Source: Microbacterium sp. LWH3-1.2 (GTDB lineage: Bacteria > Actinomycetota > Actinomycetes > Actinomycetales > Microbacteriaceae). Taken from it: a stretch of 64,000 nucleotides of DNA. The DNA lies in NCBI RefSeq assembly GCF_040675855.1, contig NZ_JBEGIK010000001.1:682001-746000 (forward strand), given 5' to 3'. The notes below the pieces were generated by a model that searched no databases, was not told the origin of the DNA, and worked only from the letters and a program-made list of their open reading frames with translations. Positions 1 through 8,400 of the stretch are shown here, piece by piece; the stretch's first letter is position 1; the number at the start of each line of letters is the position of its first letter. Both the position numbers and the translations under genes were made by a program.

Positions 1-1174
1 GCTCGTCGGAGATCGGCGACAGCGTGTAGTTGTTGAGCTGCGAGACCAGGAGGCCGAGACCCGACCCCGCGATGATGAGCGGGATGGTCAGGTACCACCC
101 GTTGTCGGCGACGGGGACCAGCGGCACGATCGCGATGAGGCCGACGGCGGCGAGCGAGAAGCCGAGGAGGATGAGGTTCGCGGGACGCCCCTTGGCCCGG
201 CGGCCCGCCCAGATCGCGACCGCGAACATGCTGAGCGACAGCGGCGCGATCGACAGACCTGCCTGCAGGGCGTTGTACTCCAGCACCATCTGCAGATAGA
301 GCGGAAGCACGATCATGGTGCCGCCGAGGGCGATCTGCTGCAGCAGCTGCCCGCTCACGCCGGTGCGGAAGGGTTTCGACGAGAACAGCGCGGGGTCGAG
401 GAGGACCGGCTTGCCCCGCTTCTTGCGCGAGTTGAGCCACCACGCCAGGCCGCCGAGCGCGACGGCGCCGAGGCCGATGATGATGCCGACATAGCCGCCG
501 CCCTCCTGCCAGACCAGGATGCCGAGGACGACGCCGCCCATGCCGATGACCGACAGCGCCGCACCGACGAGGTCGATGGAGCGGTCGCCGGTGTACTTGA
601 CGTCCTTCACGAGGCCGGCGCCGAGCAGAACGATCGCGATGATGACCGCCTCGAAGCCGAAGGCGACGCGATACGACCAGAAGGTGGTGATGAAGCCGCC
701 GAGGAGGGGCCCGACGGCAGCCGCGATCGCCGCCGACGCGCCCACCAGCGCATAGACGCGCTTCTGGTGACCGCCGGAGAAGTTGCCGTGGATGAGTGAC
801 TGCATGGAGGGGAGGAGAAGGGATGCTCCGATCCCGCCGATCACCGCCCAGAAGATGATGACGGCGGTCAGGCTCTGCGCGAACGTCATCGCCACCGCGC
901 CGACCGCGTAGCCGCACAGGCCCAGGATGTACGCGAGCTTGCGCCCGATGAGGTCGCCGGTCTTGCCGCCGATCAGGATGAATGCTGCAGACACCAGCGC
1001 TTCGAGGGCGATCGCGCTCTGCACCCCGCTGGCGGTCGTGCCGAGTTCCTCGACCACCGCCGAGATCGAGACGTTCATGATCGACGTGTCGACCACGAGA
1101 ACGAACATCGCCATCGCGAGAAGGATCGCAAGACGCCCGTTGAAGGTCGTCTCGGGCGAGGTATCCCCTGTCAT
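1..1174 (-). CDS. MFS drug-efflux transporter, DHA2-like (3' end outside window)
   Basis: Reading the minus strand from the ATG at 1174 gives 391 residues without a stop before the window edge, so the C-terminus is missing. The N-terminus has a first hydrophobic helix ending in VVDTSIMNV, the usual DHA2 (14-helix) motif C/D1 region, followed by the GGKTGDLIGRK loop typical of MFS motif A. At least ten hydrophobic segments follow. The family exports drugs or antiseptics by proton antiport at the cytoplasmic membrane; the substrate cannot be told here. It is transcribed divergently from the MFS gene at 1247, with only about 70 bases between them. Confidence 0.85.
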   Translation of the reverse strand, partial: MTGDTSPETTFNGRLAILLAMAMFVLVVDTSIMNVSISAVVEELGTTASGVQSAIALEALVSAAFILIGGKTGDLIGRKLAYILGLCGYAVGAVAMTFAQSLTAVIIFWAVIGGIGASLLLPSMQSLIHGNFSGGHQKRVYALVGASAAIAAAVGPLLGGFITTFWSYRVAFGFEAVIIAIVLLGAGLVKDVKYTGDRSIDLVGAALSVIGMGGVVLGILVWQEGGGYVGIIIGLGAVALGGLAWWLNSRKKRGKPVLLDPALFSSKPFRTGVSGQLLQQIALGGTMIVLPLYLQMVLEYNALQAGLSIAPLSLSMFAVAIWAGRRAKGRPANLILLGFSLAAVGLIAIVPLVPVADNGWYLTIPLIIAGSGLGLLVSQLNNYTLSPISDE

Positions 1175-1246
1175 GAACGAAGCAAACCACCGCGGCGCGT
1201 CCGAGCGCTACTTTGATTCCGCACCAGTTCACCGAAGGGCCCTAGT

Positions 1247-2737
1247 GTGACCGACATGAGCTCCCCCGCCCCCGGCTCCGACGAGCCCGGCACGCCGTCG
1301 ACACCCGCCTTTCCGGCGGAATCCGGCGCTTCGTCCGAGCACGTGCTGTCGACCGCCGCCCTCAACACCGGCGGCCTCGACGACACGCCCGTGCCCGGGC
1401 GCCGCGTGTTCGCGTGGGCGCTGTGGGACTGGGCGACGCAGCCCTTCAATTCGGTCATCCTCACGTTCGTCTTCGTCTCGCTGTATCTCGTGTCGGATGC
1501 CTTCCTGCCGGCCGACATCGCGGCCCAGAACGCGGACGGCGACACGGTGTGCTCGAGCGCGGCGGGCTCGGGCACCGCGTACTGCGGCGCCCTCGCCGAT
1601 CTGTCGGAGTGGTACGGCTGGGTCACCTTCGCGGCCGGCATCCTGATCCTCCTGCTCGCACCCGTGCTGGGTCAGCGCGCCGACGCGGCGGGCACCAAGA
1701 AGCGCTGGGTGGTCGGCGCGACCGCGGTGCTCGCGCTCCTGCAGTTCGCACTCTTCTTCGTGTACTCCGAGCCGCAGTTCTTCTGGCTCGGAGCGATCCT
1801 CGTCGCGCTCGGATCCGTCTCCTCCGAGATCGCGGGCGTCAATTACAACGCGATGCTCGTGCAGGTCTCGACGCCGAAGACGATCGGTCGCGTCAGTGGG
1901 CTCGGCTGGGGAATGGGCTACATCGGCGGCATCCTCGCGCTCGCCCTCGTCGTCGTGCTCAACACGTTCGACTGGTTCGGCCTCGACGTGTCGGACGGCC
2001 TCGCCTACCGCCTCATCGCCGTCGGTGCAGCGGTGTGGACCGTGCTGTTCGCCCTGCCGTTCGTCTTCCTGGTGCCGGAGTCCCCAGCCGATCCCGGCCG
2101 CAGGAAGGTCGGGTTCTTCGAGGGCTACGTCGTGCTCGTGCACGACATCGTCGCGCTCTTCCGCGAGCACCGGCCGACCTTCTGGTTCCTCATCGCGAGC
2201 GCCGTCTACCGCGACGGCCTCGCGGGCGTCTTCGCATTCGGCGGAGTGCTCGCCGCGGTGTCGTTCGGGTTCAGCGCAACCGAGGTCATCGCGTTCGGCA
2301 TCGCCCTGAACCTCGTCGCCGGTGTCTCCACGATCATCGCGGGCCGCCTCGACGACCGCTTCGGGGCGCGCGCGGTCATCATCACGGCGCTCACGATCCT
2401 CATCGTCAGTGCGCTGTTCGTCTTCTTCCTGCGCGAGGGCGGCAAGCCGGTGTTCTGGGTCGGCGGCATCATCCTGTCGGCCGCCGTCGGCCCGGCGCAG
2501 GCGTCGAGCCGATCGCTGCTCGCGCGCGTCACGCCGACCGGGATGCAGGGCGAGGTCTTCGGTCTCTACGCGACCACCGGACGCGTCATGAGCTTCCTGT
2601 CGCCGCTGCTGTGGGCGCTCTTCATCGGCTGGTTCGGCGCGACCCACTACGGCATCCTCGGCATCGTGATCGTGCTGCTCGTCGGACTCCTGCTCCTGCT
2701 TCCCGTGAAGCTGCGGCCCGAAGACATCGCTCGCTGA
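1247..2737 (+). CDS. MFS transporter, UMF1/Atg22-like
   Basis: A 496-residue protein with a polar N-terminal tail of about 50 residues and twelve predicted membrane helices. The first helix is preceded by RRVFAWALWDWATQPFNSV, which matches the signature WALYDWANS-type start of the UMF1 (Atg22-like) MFS family; Atg22 in yeast exports amino acids from vacuoles but bacterial members have no assigned substrate. A second conserved stretch, PAQASSRSLLARV, is also typical of the family. The GTG at 1247 has AAGGG about seven bases upstream; ATG at 1256 is an in-frame alternative. Length is normal for the family. Substrate unknown. Confidence 0.85.
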   Translation: MTDMSSPAPGSDEPGTPSTPAFPAESGASSEHVLSTAALNTGGLDDTPVPGRRVFAWALWDWATQPFNSVILTFVFVSLYLVSDAFLPADIAAQNADGDTVCSSAAGSGTAYCGALADLSEWYGWVTFAAGILILLLAPVLGQRADAAGTKKRWVVGATAVLALLQFALFFVYSEPQFFWLGAILVALGSVSSEIAGVNYNAMLVQVSTPKTIGRVSGLGWGMGYIGGILALALVVVLNTFDWFGLDVSDGLAYRLIAVGAAVWTVLFALPFVFLVPESPADPGRRKVGFFEGYVVLVHDIVALFREHRPTFWFLIASAVYRDGLAGVFAFGGVLAAVSFGFSATEVIAFGIALNLVAGVSTIIAGRLDDRFGARAVIITALTILIVSALFVFFLREGGKPVFWVGGIILSAAVGPAQASSRSLLARVTPTGMQGEVFGLYATTGRVMSFLSPLLWALFIGWFGATHYGILGIVIVLLVGLLLLLPVKLRPEDIAR

Positions 2738-2860
2738 CGGCCCCGGTCGAATCCTGTCTGCCGCGAGAACCGCGGCATCGGATACCCTCACTCTCGAGCA
2801 CGATGCGGACGAGGGGTCGTCGCGCACGCGTGCCTCACCTCGCCGAACCCGAGAGGCAAC

Positions 2861-3442
2861 GTGACGACCCCGCCGATCCCGCGCCTGCGCGCTGAACGCG
2901 CCGAGCGCCTGCGCGCCGCGCGTCACCGCCGCGCGGTCGGCTACTGGTGGGTACTGATCGCGTGGGTGCTGTCGATATGGATCGGCACGTCGGTCGTGCC
3001 CCACGACTGGCTGCACGCGCCGGCGCTCTTCGGCCATCTGGCCTCCGTGATCGTGGGACTCGGGGCCGCCGTGCTGCTCGAGATGAGCGGACTGCTCTGG
3101 ATGCTGCGCCGCACGTCTCTCGACGACCTCCGCCGCACCGAGCCCCCGGTGACGGCACTGGCATGGCTGGGCATCGCGGGCCTGCTCGCGACGGGCGCGT
3201 TCCTCCAGCCCGATCTGTCGCAGCCGCTCACCGCGATCAAGATGCTCGCCGTGCTGGTCGCGGCGATGAACGGCGTGGCCATCACGAGACTGACCGACGA
3301 ACTCGACCGACTGCCCGGCCGGGCGCGGTTCTCGGCGCTCCCCGGCAGGCTGCGGCTCTGGTGCATCTGGAGCGCGGTCGTGTCGCAGACTGCATGGTGG
3401 ACCGCGGTCCTGATCGGCATGTTGAACACCGCTTCACGGTGA
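2861..3442 (+). CDS. Hypothetical membrane protein, four helices
   Basis: A 193-residue protein I do not recognise. It has an Arg/Ala-rich N-terminal helix (about residues 8-25) and four hydrophobic segments (about 28-43, 58-78, 100-120 and a C-terminal one ending in WTAVLIGMLNTASR). Conserved-looking charged pairs sit in the cytoplasmic loops. The GTG start has GAGAGG close upstream. The arrangement resembles small uncharacterised membrane proteins of the CopD/YtpI kind, but no metal-binding histidine motif is visible, so that is only a resemblance. It stands alone between an MFS gene and the solute-binding/vWA gene, both on the same strand. Confidence 0.6.
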   Translation: MTTPPIPRLRAERAERLRAARHRRAVGYWWVLIAWVLSIWIGTSVVPHDWLHAPALFGHLASVIVGLGAAVLLEMSGLLWMLRRTSLDDLRRTEPPVTALAWLGIAGLLATGAFLQPDLSQPLTAIKMLAVLVAAMNGVAITRLTDELDRLPGRARFSALPGRLRLWCIWSAVVSQTAWWTAVLIGMLNTASR

Positions 3443-3565
3443 TCTCACGGCGTCCTCGCCCTCGCCTCGCAACATCACTCGGGTTAGGCTCTAGCCACAC
3501 CGGAACTTGGGACCGGTGCCCCCCGCCCGGCCTAACGGCCGTACCCGCTTTGAGGATCACCCCCC

Positions 3566-5611
3566 ATGCGCGATGGAACGCGCGGCAACGAGGACGTCCC
3601 TGGCCCCCGCCGGGGCCAGACCTCCGAGCCGAAGACCGCACCTGAGACATCGGCGTCTTCGCCGACCCCCGCCCCCGCCTTCTCGAGCGCCACCGCGGCG
3701 TCGAAGCCGGGGAAGCCGTCCGCGATCGACGAGCGCCGGGAACGCCGTCGCAAGCGTCGCCGACAGGCGATCATCGCGACGACGATCGTCGGCATCGTGG
3801 TGCTGGTCGGCTCGATCGGCACCGTGTCGTACGCCATCATCTCGAACCTCGCCGGCACCGAGCAGCCGGCCGTCGCCCCCGCTCCCGAGGCGCCCGCCGT
3901 CGCCGAGCCGATCGTCTTCCCCGAGGACGAGCCCGCCGCCACCGCCGGCGCGGAGCCCTGCACGACCGTGCAGGTGCTGTCCTCGTTCGAGAACGCCGAG
4001 ATGGTCGAGGGGCTCGCCGCCGCCTACAACAGCCAGCCGCGCAACGTCGCGGGCTCGTGCGTGACGGTCACCACGAGCCGCGAGAAATCGGGCGTCGCCG
4101 CCACCGCCGTGGCGACCGGCTTCCCGAACCTCGCCGACGATCAGAAACCCACCGTGTGGCTGCCCGACTCGTCGACGTGGGCCGACGTGGCGCAGGCCGA
4201 TGGCGCGACCAACCTCCGCGCCGAGGGCACGAGCGTCGCGCTCTCCGACATCGTGCTGGCCATGCCCGAGGACCTCGCTGCGGCGATCGGGTGGGATGCC
4301 GAAGCGCCGACGTGGGCCGAGATCTTCGAGTCCGCGGGCGACCCCGACCTCTGGAGCGGCCTCGGGCACCCCGAGTGGGGGGCGTTCAAGCTGGGCAAGA
4401 CGAGCCCGCTGGTCGCGACGAGCGGTGAGGCCGCGATGTTCGCGTCCTACGGCACCGCCGCCGGCTCGATGACGGACTTCACCGTGGCCCAGGTGCAGAA
4501 CCCCGCCGTGCAGGCGGAGGTGCACGAGAACGAGACGGCGACGAGCCACTACATGGCCACGCCCGAGCACTTCCTCTGGCACGCACGCCAGGCCGAGGCA
4601 TCCGATTCCGCCGCCGACTTCCTCTCGGCCGTGATCGTCGACGAGAAGTCGGTGTGGGATTACAACCGCGGCATCACGAGCCGCGACGGCATCACCCGCA
4701 CGCAGGCCGATCCGCCGGCCGAGCAGCTCGTGCCGCTCTACCCCGCCGACGGCTACTACACGGCCGACAATCCCGTCATGCGTCTCACCGGTGGGTGGGT
4801 CGACCCGGTCGAATCGGAGGCGGCGGCCGACTTCATCCGCTTCACGCATACCGCGCAGGGCCAGGCGGCCGTGCGCGCCGCGGGCTACCGCGACCTCAAC
4901 CGCGACCTCGACGAGGGCGTCCAGCAGGTCGGGCAGCTGGACGGTGAGCAGGGCGGCATGCTCGCCTTCCCCGGCGCCGACGTCGTGACCGCGGTTCAGG
5001 CGTCGTTCCCCGAGGTCCGCAAGCGCGCGAACGTGCTGTTCCTCCTCGACGTGTCGGGATCGATGGACGAGCCCATCTCGGCGAGCGACACGAAGCTCAC
5101 CCAGGCGCGCAAGGCGATCGAAGCCGCCCTCGGCCACTTCACGAACGGCGACGACGTCGGTCTCGCCGCCTTCGCACAGGCACCTGACGGCGCGATGGTG
5201 CCGGGTCTCGTGTCGCCGGTCTCCGACATCGGCTCGTCACGCGACGGCTTCCTCGGCGCGCTCGGCGGGATCACCTCGATGGGCGACACCCCGCTCTACC
5301 AGGCGGTCGACACCTTCGCGGCACAGCAGGCGGCGTCGTGGTCGAGCGACCACATCAACGCCATCGTGCTGCTCTCGGACGGCGAGAACGACACCCCGAA
5401 CGCCCCGACCATCGGCGCCGACCAGATGCTCGCGAACCTGAAGGACATGCACCACGCGACGCCGGTGCTCATCTTCACGCTCGCCTACGGCGCCGACGCC
5501 GACGTGGCGACGCTGCAGTCCATCTCGAGCGCGACGGGCGCGCACTACTACGACGCGACCGACCCGTCGAAGCTCGAGGCCGTGCTCGGCGATCTCGTCA
5601 CCAGCTTCTGA
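3566..5611 (+). CDS. Membrane-anchored solute-binding-like plus vWA domain protein
   Basis: A 681-residue protein with three parts. Residues 1-67 are a Pro/Ala/Lys/Arg-rich cytoplasmic tail; 68-92 form one membrane helix, so the rest should be outside the cell. Residues about 115-440 resemble a bacterial extracellular solute-binding (SBP_bac_11-type) domain. Residues about 490-681 form a von Willebrand A domain with an intact MIDAS: D495-V-S497-G-S499 and a later TSMGDTP loop and LLSDGEND segment. vWA domains bind ligands through a metal ion. The fusion is seen in actinobacterial proteins annotated as substrate-binding and vWA proteins; the ligand is unknown and no ABC permease is adjacent. 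It ends at a long hairpin shared with the convergent regulator. Confidence 0.8.
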   Translation: MRDGTRGNEDVPGPRRGQTSEPKTAPETSASSPTPAPAFSSATAASKPGKPSAIDERRERRRKRRRQAIIATTIVGIVVLVGSIGTVSYAIISNLAGTEQPAVAPAPEAPAVAEPIVFPEDEPAATAGAEPCTTVQVLSSFENAEMVEGLAAAYNSQPRNVAGSCVTVTTSREKSGVAATAVATGFPNLADDQKPTVWLPDSSTWADVAQADGATNLRAEGTSVALSDIVLAMPEDLAAAIGWDAEAPTWAEIFESAGDPDLWSGLGHPEWGAFKLGKTSPLVATSGEAAMFASYGTAAGSMTDFTVAQVQNPAVQAEVHENETATSHYMATPEHFLWHARQAEASDSAADFLSAVIVDEKSVWDYNRGITSRDGITRTQADPPAEQLVPLYPADGYYTADNPVMRLTGGWVDPVESEAAADFIRFTHTAQGQAAVRAAGYRDLNRDLDEGVQQVGQLDGEQGGMLAFPGADVVTAVQASFPEVRKRANVLFLLDVSGSMDEPISASDTKLTQARKAIEAALGHFTNGDDVGLAAFAQAPDGAMVPGLVSPVSDIGSSRDGFLGALGGITSMGDTPLYQAVDTFAAQQAASWSSDHINAIVLLSDGENDTPNAPTIGADQMLANLKDMHHATPVLIFTLAYGADADVATLQSISSATGAHYYDATDPSKLEAVLGDLVTSF

Positions 5612-5621
5612 CCTCACCTGC

Positions 5622-5668
5622 TCGCCTGTCACGATCTGCCGCTCGCGCCGGCACATCGTGACAGGCGA
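5622..5668. terminator. Bidirectional terminator hairpin between convergent genes
   Basis: A perfect 14-bp inverted repeat (TCGCCTGTCACGAT at 5622-5635 and ATCGTGACAGGCGA at 5655-5668) with a 19-base loop. It sits in the 60-base gap between the stop of the vWA gene (5611) and the stop of the convergent MarR gene (5672). There is no T-tract, so termination on either strand is inferred from position and symmetry. Confidence 0.6.
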
Positions 5669-5671
5669 ACG

Positions 5672-6295
5672 TCAGTTGGCGCCCGGCCAGGAATCGGCGA
5701 GCTTCGTCAGCAGGCGTGCGAGTTCGGCGCGCTCAGCGTCGGTGAAGGCCGCGAGCGCCGCGTCGATCGCCTCACGCCGCTCGCCGCGGAAGCCGCGCAC
5801 CAGGCGCGTCCCGGCGTCCGTCAGCGCGACGCGCGTGCGGCGGGCGTCGTCGGGGTCGGCCTCGCGCCGCACCAGATCGAGTTGGACGGCCTGCTGCACG
5901 AGGCGCGACGCCCGCGGCTGATCGACGCCCACGGCGTCGGCGATCTCCCCCACCGAGAGGGGGTGGGATGCTGCGGCCAGCGCCTCGAGGAGCCTCATAC
6001 GTGCCGGTCCGCCGAAGCGCCCGCCCCCGGCCCACGGTGGTGCCCCGAAACCGCCGGGTCCCCCGCGACCCCACGGACCGCCACGGCCTGCGAAGCCGTG
6101 GGTCGTGCCGTCTGGGTGGATGTGCTCTGACCCATCGGCCGCGTGCCCATGCGGACCGGCGTGGCCATGTGCGTGCGGGCCCGCGGAGTGCGGGCCGGGG
6201 CCCTCCATCCACGGCGGACGAGGGCCTCGTCGTCCGCGGAGGCGGGCGAGGGCGGCGGCGATCGCCTCGGACGGGTCGTCGGGAGTGGGCGGCAT
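5672..6295 (-). CDS. MarR-family regulator with His/Gly-rich N-terminus
   Basis: From the ATG at 6295 this is a 207-residue protein. Residues about 35-100 are rich in Gly, Pro and His (for example PHAHGHAGPHGHA and HIHPDG), and the remainder is a MarR winged helix: helix-turn-helix near SVGEIADAVGVDQPRASRLVQQ and wing DDARRTRVALTD. Upstream in-frame ATGs at 6310 and 6367 are possible, but they lie inside the palindromic operator region. GGAGGG abuts the 6295 ATG, so the start is uncertain. The histidine cluster suggests metal sensing or sequestration, which is inference. It is divergent from a second MarR-type gene with a similar His-rich tail; the two probably share operators. Confidence 0.75.
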   Translation of the reverse strand: MPPTPDDPSEAIAAALARLRGRRGPRPPWMEGPGPHSAGPHAHGHAGPHGHAADGSEHIHPDGTTHGFAGRGGPWGRGGPGGFGAPPWAGGGRFGGPARMRLLEALAAASHPLSVGEIADAVGVDQPRASRLVQQAVQLDLVRREADPDDARRTRVALTDAGTRLVRGFRGERREAIDAALAAFTDAERAELARLLTKLADSWPGAN

Positions 6296-6302
6296 CCCTC
6301 CA

Positions 6303-6372
6303 ATGTACATGCCACTTGACATGCATCTTTGATACATGTCACACTGCATGTACATGCACTTCGACATGTATC
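6303..6372. promoter_or_regulatory. Palindrome array between divergent MarR-type genes
   Basis: Within 70 bases there are five related ACATG-core sites: ATGTACAT (6303-6310), GACATGCATC (6318-6327), GATACATGTC (6331-6340), the perfect 12-bp palindrome GCATGTACATGC (6346-6357) and GACATGTATC (6363-6372). Sites two and three form an inverted repeat around TTT, and sites three and five are exact reverse complements flanking the central palindrome. The stretch is AT-richer than its surroundings and lies just upstream of both divergent regulators, as expected for autoregulatory MarR operators. Which protein binds is not known. Confidence 0.7.
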
Positions 6373-6412
6373 ACCTGGCGGCCCTTCGAGCCGCCCTCGA
6401 AAGGACTTCCTC

Positions 6413-7306
6413 ATGAACGACATCAACGACAACGAAGAGAACGACACCACCCGCCACGCCGACATGCGGCCGCTCGGCTACTGGCTGCGCGCGGTCGACA
6501 CCCTGTTGACGCGCCGGTTCGCATCGGCGCTCCAGGCCGAGGGCATCACGCGCCGCGACTGGATGATTCTGAACGTGCTGTCAGGCGACATCGACGCCCC
6601 TGGGTTCCGCGAGCGTCTCGCTCGCAAGGGCAAGCGTCTGCGCGGCCTCGAGGAGCGCGGCTGGGCCGAGGAGCAGGGCGACGGAACGTGGGCCCTGACC
6701 GACTTCGGCCGCTCCGAGAAGGAGCGCATCGGCGCGATCGTCGACGACATCCGCACCCGTGTGGTCGCCGCCGTCGGAGACGACGAGGCCTATGCGGCCC
6801 TCACCGGCTCGCTCGAGGCGATCGCCCGGGAGCTCGGCTGGGATGAGAACACCACCGTTCCCGAGCGCGGCTTCGGTGGCTTCGGGCGCCCCGGCTTCCG
6901 TCCGGACTTCGGCCCCGGCTTCCGTCCGGACTTCGGCCCCGGCATGCGTCCGGGCTTCGGCCCCGGCTTCGGCGGGCGTCCGCGCCCGTTCGACCGAGAC
7001 GTGCACGACGGCTACGGCCGCAATCGTCACCGCGGTTTCGGTCCCGGGCGCCCCGGCCACGCTGCCGAGCGCTTCGACGAGCCCATGCGCGGCTACGGAG
7101 ACGACGGATGCCACGGCCACCACCCGCACGCCGGTCACAGCCACCACGACCATGAGGCCCACGTCCACCCGCACGGCGACCGCGGTCACCGCGGCGGTCA
7201 CCCCAGTCACGGTCGCGGCGACAACGGCGGACGCCGCACCCAGCAGGCGTACGAGCGCGGTTTCGACGCCGGCTTCGCACGCGGCCGGGAGTCCGGCGCG
7301 GCCTGA
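6413..7306 (+). CDS. MarR-like winged-helix regulator with Gly/Pro- and His-rich tail
   Basis: A 297-residue protein. Residues about 18-140 form a MarR-like winged helix (MRPLGYWLRAVDTLLTRRF opening helix, ITRRDWMILNVLSG recognition region, WALTDFGRSEKERI wing). After about residue 150 comes a low-complexity tail: repeated FGPGFRPD/FGPGMRPG units, then a very His-rich stretch with CHGHHPHAGHSHHDHEAH, ending in an amphipathic QQAYERGFDAGFARGRE segment. AAAGGA lies seven bases before the ATG. The tail may bind metal ions such as Ni, Zn or Cu; this is inferred from composition only. Divergent from the MarR gene at 5672-6295 and followed by a strong terminator. Confidence 0.75.
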   Translation: MNDINDNEENDTTRHADMRPLGYWLRAVDTLLTRRFASALQAEGITRRDWMILNVLSGDIDAPGFRERLARKGKRLRGLEERGWAEEQGDGTWALTDFGRSEKERIGAIVDDIRTRVVAAVGDDEAYAALTGSLEAIARELGWDENTTVPERGFGGFGRPGFRPDFGPGFRPDFGPGMRPGFGPGFGGRPRPFDRDVHDGYGRNRHRGFGPGRPGHAAERFDEPMRGYGDDGCHGHHPHAGHSHHDHEAHVHPHGDRGHRGGHPSHGRGDNGGRRTQQAYERGFDAGFARGRESGAA

Positions 7307-7324
7307 GCCGCAGCATCCGTCCCC

Positions 7325-7369
7325 CCGAACGGTGGTCCCCGCACACGCTGGGACCACCCTTCGGTTTTT
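7325..7369 (+). terminator. Rho-independent terminator after the His-rich regulator
   Basis: Stem GGTGGTCCC (7331-7339) with GGGACCACC (7350-7358), extended by CCGAA (7325-7329) pairing TTCGG (7360-7364) across one mismatch, then a run of five T. Classic intrinsic terminator for the gene ending at 7306. Confidence 0.85.
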
Positions 7370-7375
7370 CCGCGT

Positions 7376-7540
7376 CCTCAGTTGAGGAGCAGTGCCGAGA
7401 TGCGGAGCCACACCTTCCGATCGCTCCTCATCTCGGCCGAGACCCTCAACTGAGGATTCGAGCTCAGACCCTCAACTGAGGATTCGAGCTCAGACCCTCA
7501 ACTGAGGATTCGGGCTCAGACCCTCAACTGAGGATGCAGG
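7376..7540. repeat. 26-bp tandem repeat with CCTCA-nn-TGAGG palindromes
   Basis: A 26-bp unit beginning GACCCTCAACTGAGGATTCG is present at 7441-7466, 7467-7492 and 7493-7518 (one change), with a partial fourth copy from 7519. Each unit contains the small inverted repeat CCTCA-AC-TGAGG; another copy in the other orientation (CCTCAGTTGAGG) lies at 7376-7387. The array fills the space between a terminator and the sirohydrochlorin chelatase gene and has no coding signal. Confidence 0.9.
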
Positions 7541-7599
7541 GGCACCCACACCGACGACGCCGTCACACGCGTGACACAAGCCCGGGGCACAATGGGCCC

Positions 7600-8289
7600 G
7601 TGACCACTGCGCCCGCGCTCCTCGCCATCTCGCACGGAACGTCGTCGCCCGCAGGGCAGGCGGCGGTCGCGGCGCTGGTGGATGCCGTCGCACGACGCCT
7701 CCCCGACGTCACGGTGCGGCTCGGGCACGTGGACGTGCAGCAGCCGGATGTCGCAGCATCCCTCGACGCGATCCCGGAGGGGACGCCCGTCGTGATCGTC
7801 CCGCTGCTGCTCTCGGCGGGATATCACGTGCGGGTCGACCTCATCGAGCAGTCCGCGGGGCGGGACCGCGTCGTGATCGCCCCGGCGCTCGGTCCGGATC
7901 CGCGCCTCGTGGACGCACTGATCGCTCGTCTGGAACCCCTCGACCCGGAAGACGCCCTCGTGCTCGCGGTGGCGGGATCCACCGACGACCGCGCGAACGA
8001 GGACTGCCGCGAGGTCGGACGGATGCTGGGCGCCAGACTCGGCCGAGACGTCACGGTCGGCTTCCTCGCGGCGGCAGACCCGCGCGTCGATGTCGCGGTC
8101 GCCCAGGTCGGCGCGCATGCCCGCCGCGTCGTCGTCGCCGACTACCTTCTCGCCCCGGGCTACTTCCACGACCTCGCCGTGCGGCTCGCCGCAGGTGCTC
8201 CCGTCGCGCCGCCCCTGCTCGGCGCCGATGAGCCGCCGGCATCCCTCGTCGACATCGTCGTCGATCGCTACAGCGAAGCCGCGAGGTAA
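7600..8289 (+). CDS. Sirohydrochlorin chelatase (CbiX/SirB family)
   Basis: A 229-residue protein starting at GTG 7600. It opens with the CbiX signature: a short strand then AISHGTSSPAGQ, whose His is the metal-binding/catalytic residue, and has a second half with the chelatase-fold repeat (VLAVAGSTDDRANEDCRE and RVVVADYLLAPGYFHDL). The family inserts Fe(II) or Co(II) into sirohydrochlorin in the cytoplasm. Next to sulfite reductase and with cobA downstream, iron insertion for siroheme is the likely role. The precorrin-2 dehydrogenase step is not encoded in the window. Length fits the two-domain form. Confidence 0.85.
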   Translation: MTTAPALLAISHGTSSPAGQAAVAALVDAVARRLPDVTVRLGHVDVQQPDVAASLDAIPEGTPVVIVPLLLSAGYHVRVDLIEQSAGRDRVVIAPALGPDPRLVDALIARLEPLDPEDALVLAVAGSTDDRANEDCREVGRMLGARLGRDVTVGFLAAADPRVDVAVAQVGAHARRVVVADYLLAPGYFHDLAVRLAAGAPVAPPLLGADEPPASLVDIVVDRYSEAAR

Positions 8290-8400
8290 TCGCCGAGTCC
8301 ACGATGGCCGCACTCGCAACTGTATGACGCCCCGTTACGTCGGTTAACGCCTCTTGACGCTCGGATAGGTCTCACGCGCGACCGCTTCTAGATTCGCGGA

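Noticed and set aside
1229..3037. 602-residue minus-strand frame opposite the UMF1 transporter
   Set aside because: It is the antisense shadow of a clear MFS gene; composition is Arg/Glu/Asp/His-rich low quality with no fold signal.
6301..6412. In-frame upstream ATGs for both MarR-type genes (at 6367 on minus and 6329 on plus)
   Set aside because: They fall inside the palindrome array and would add Cys/Met-rich, non-conserved residues; the later starts were preferred.
7441..7540. CRISPR array
   Set aside because: The 26-base units are directly adjacent without unique spacers, and no cas genes are present.
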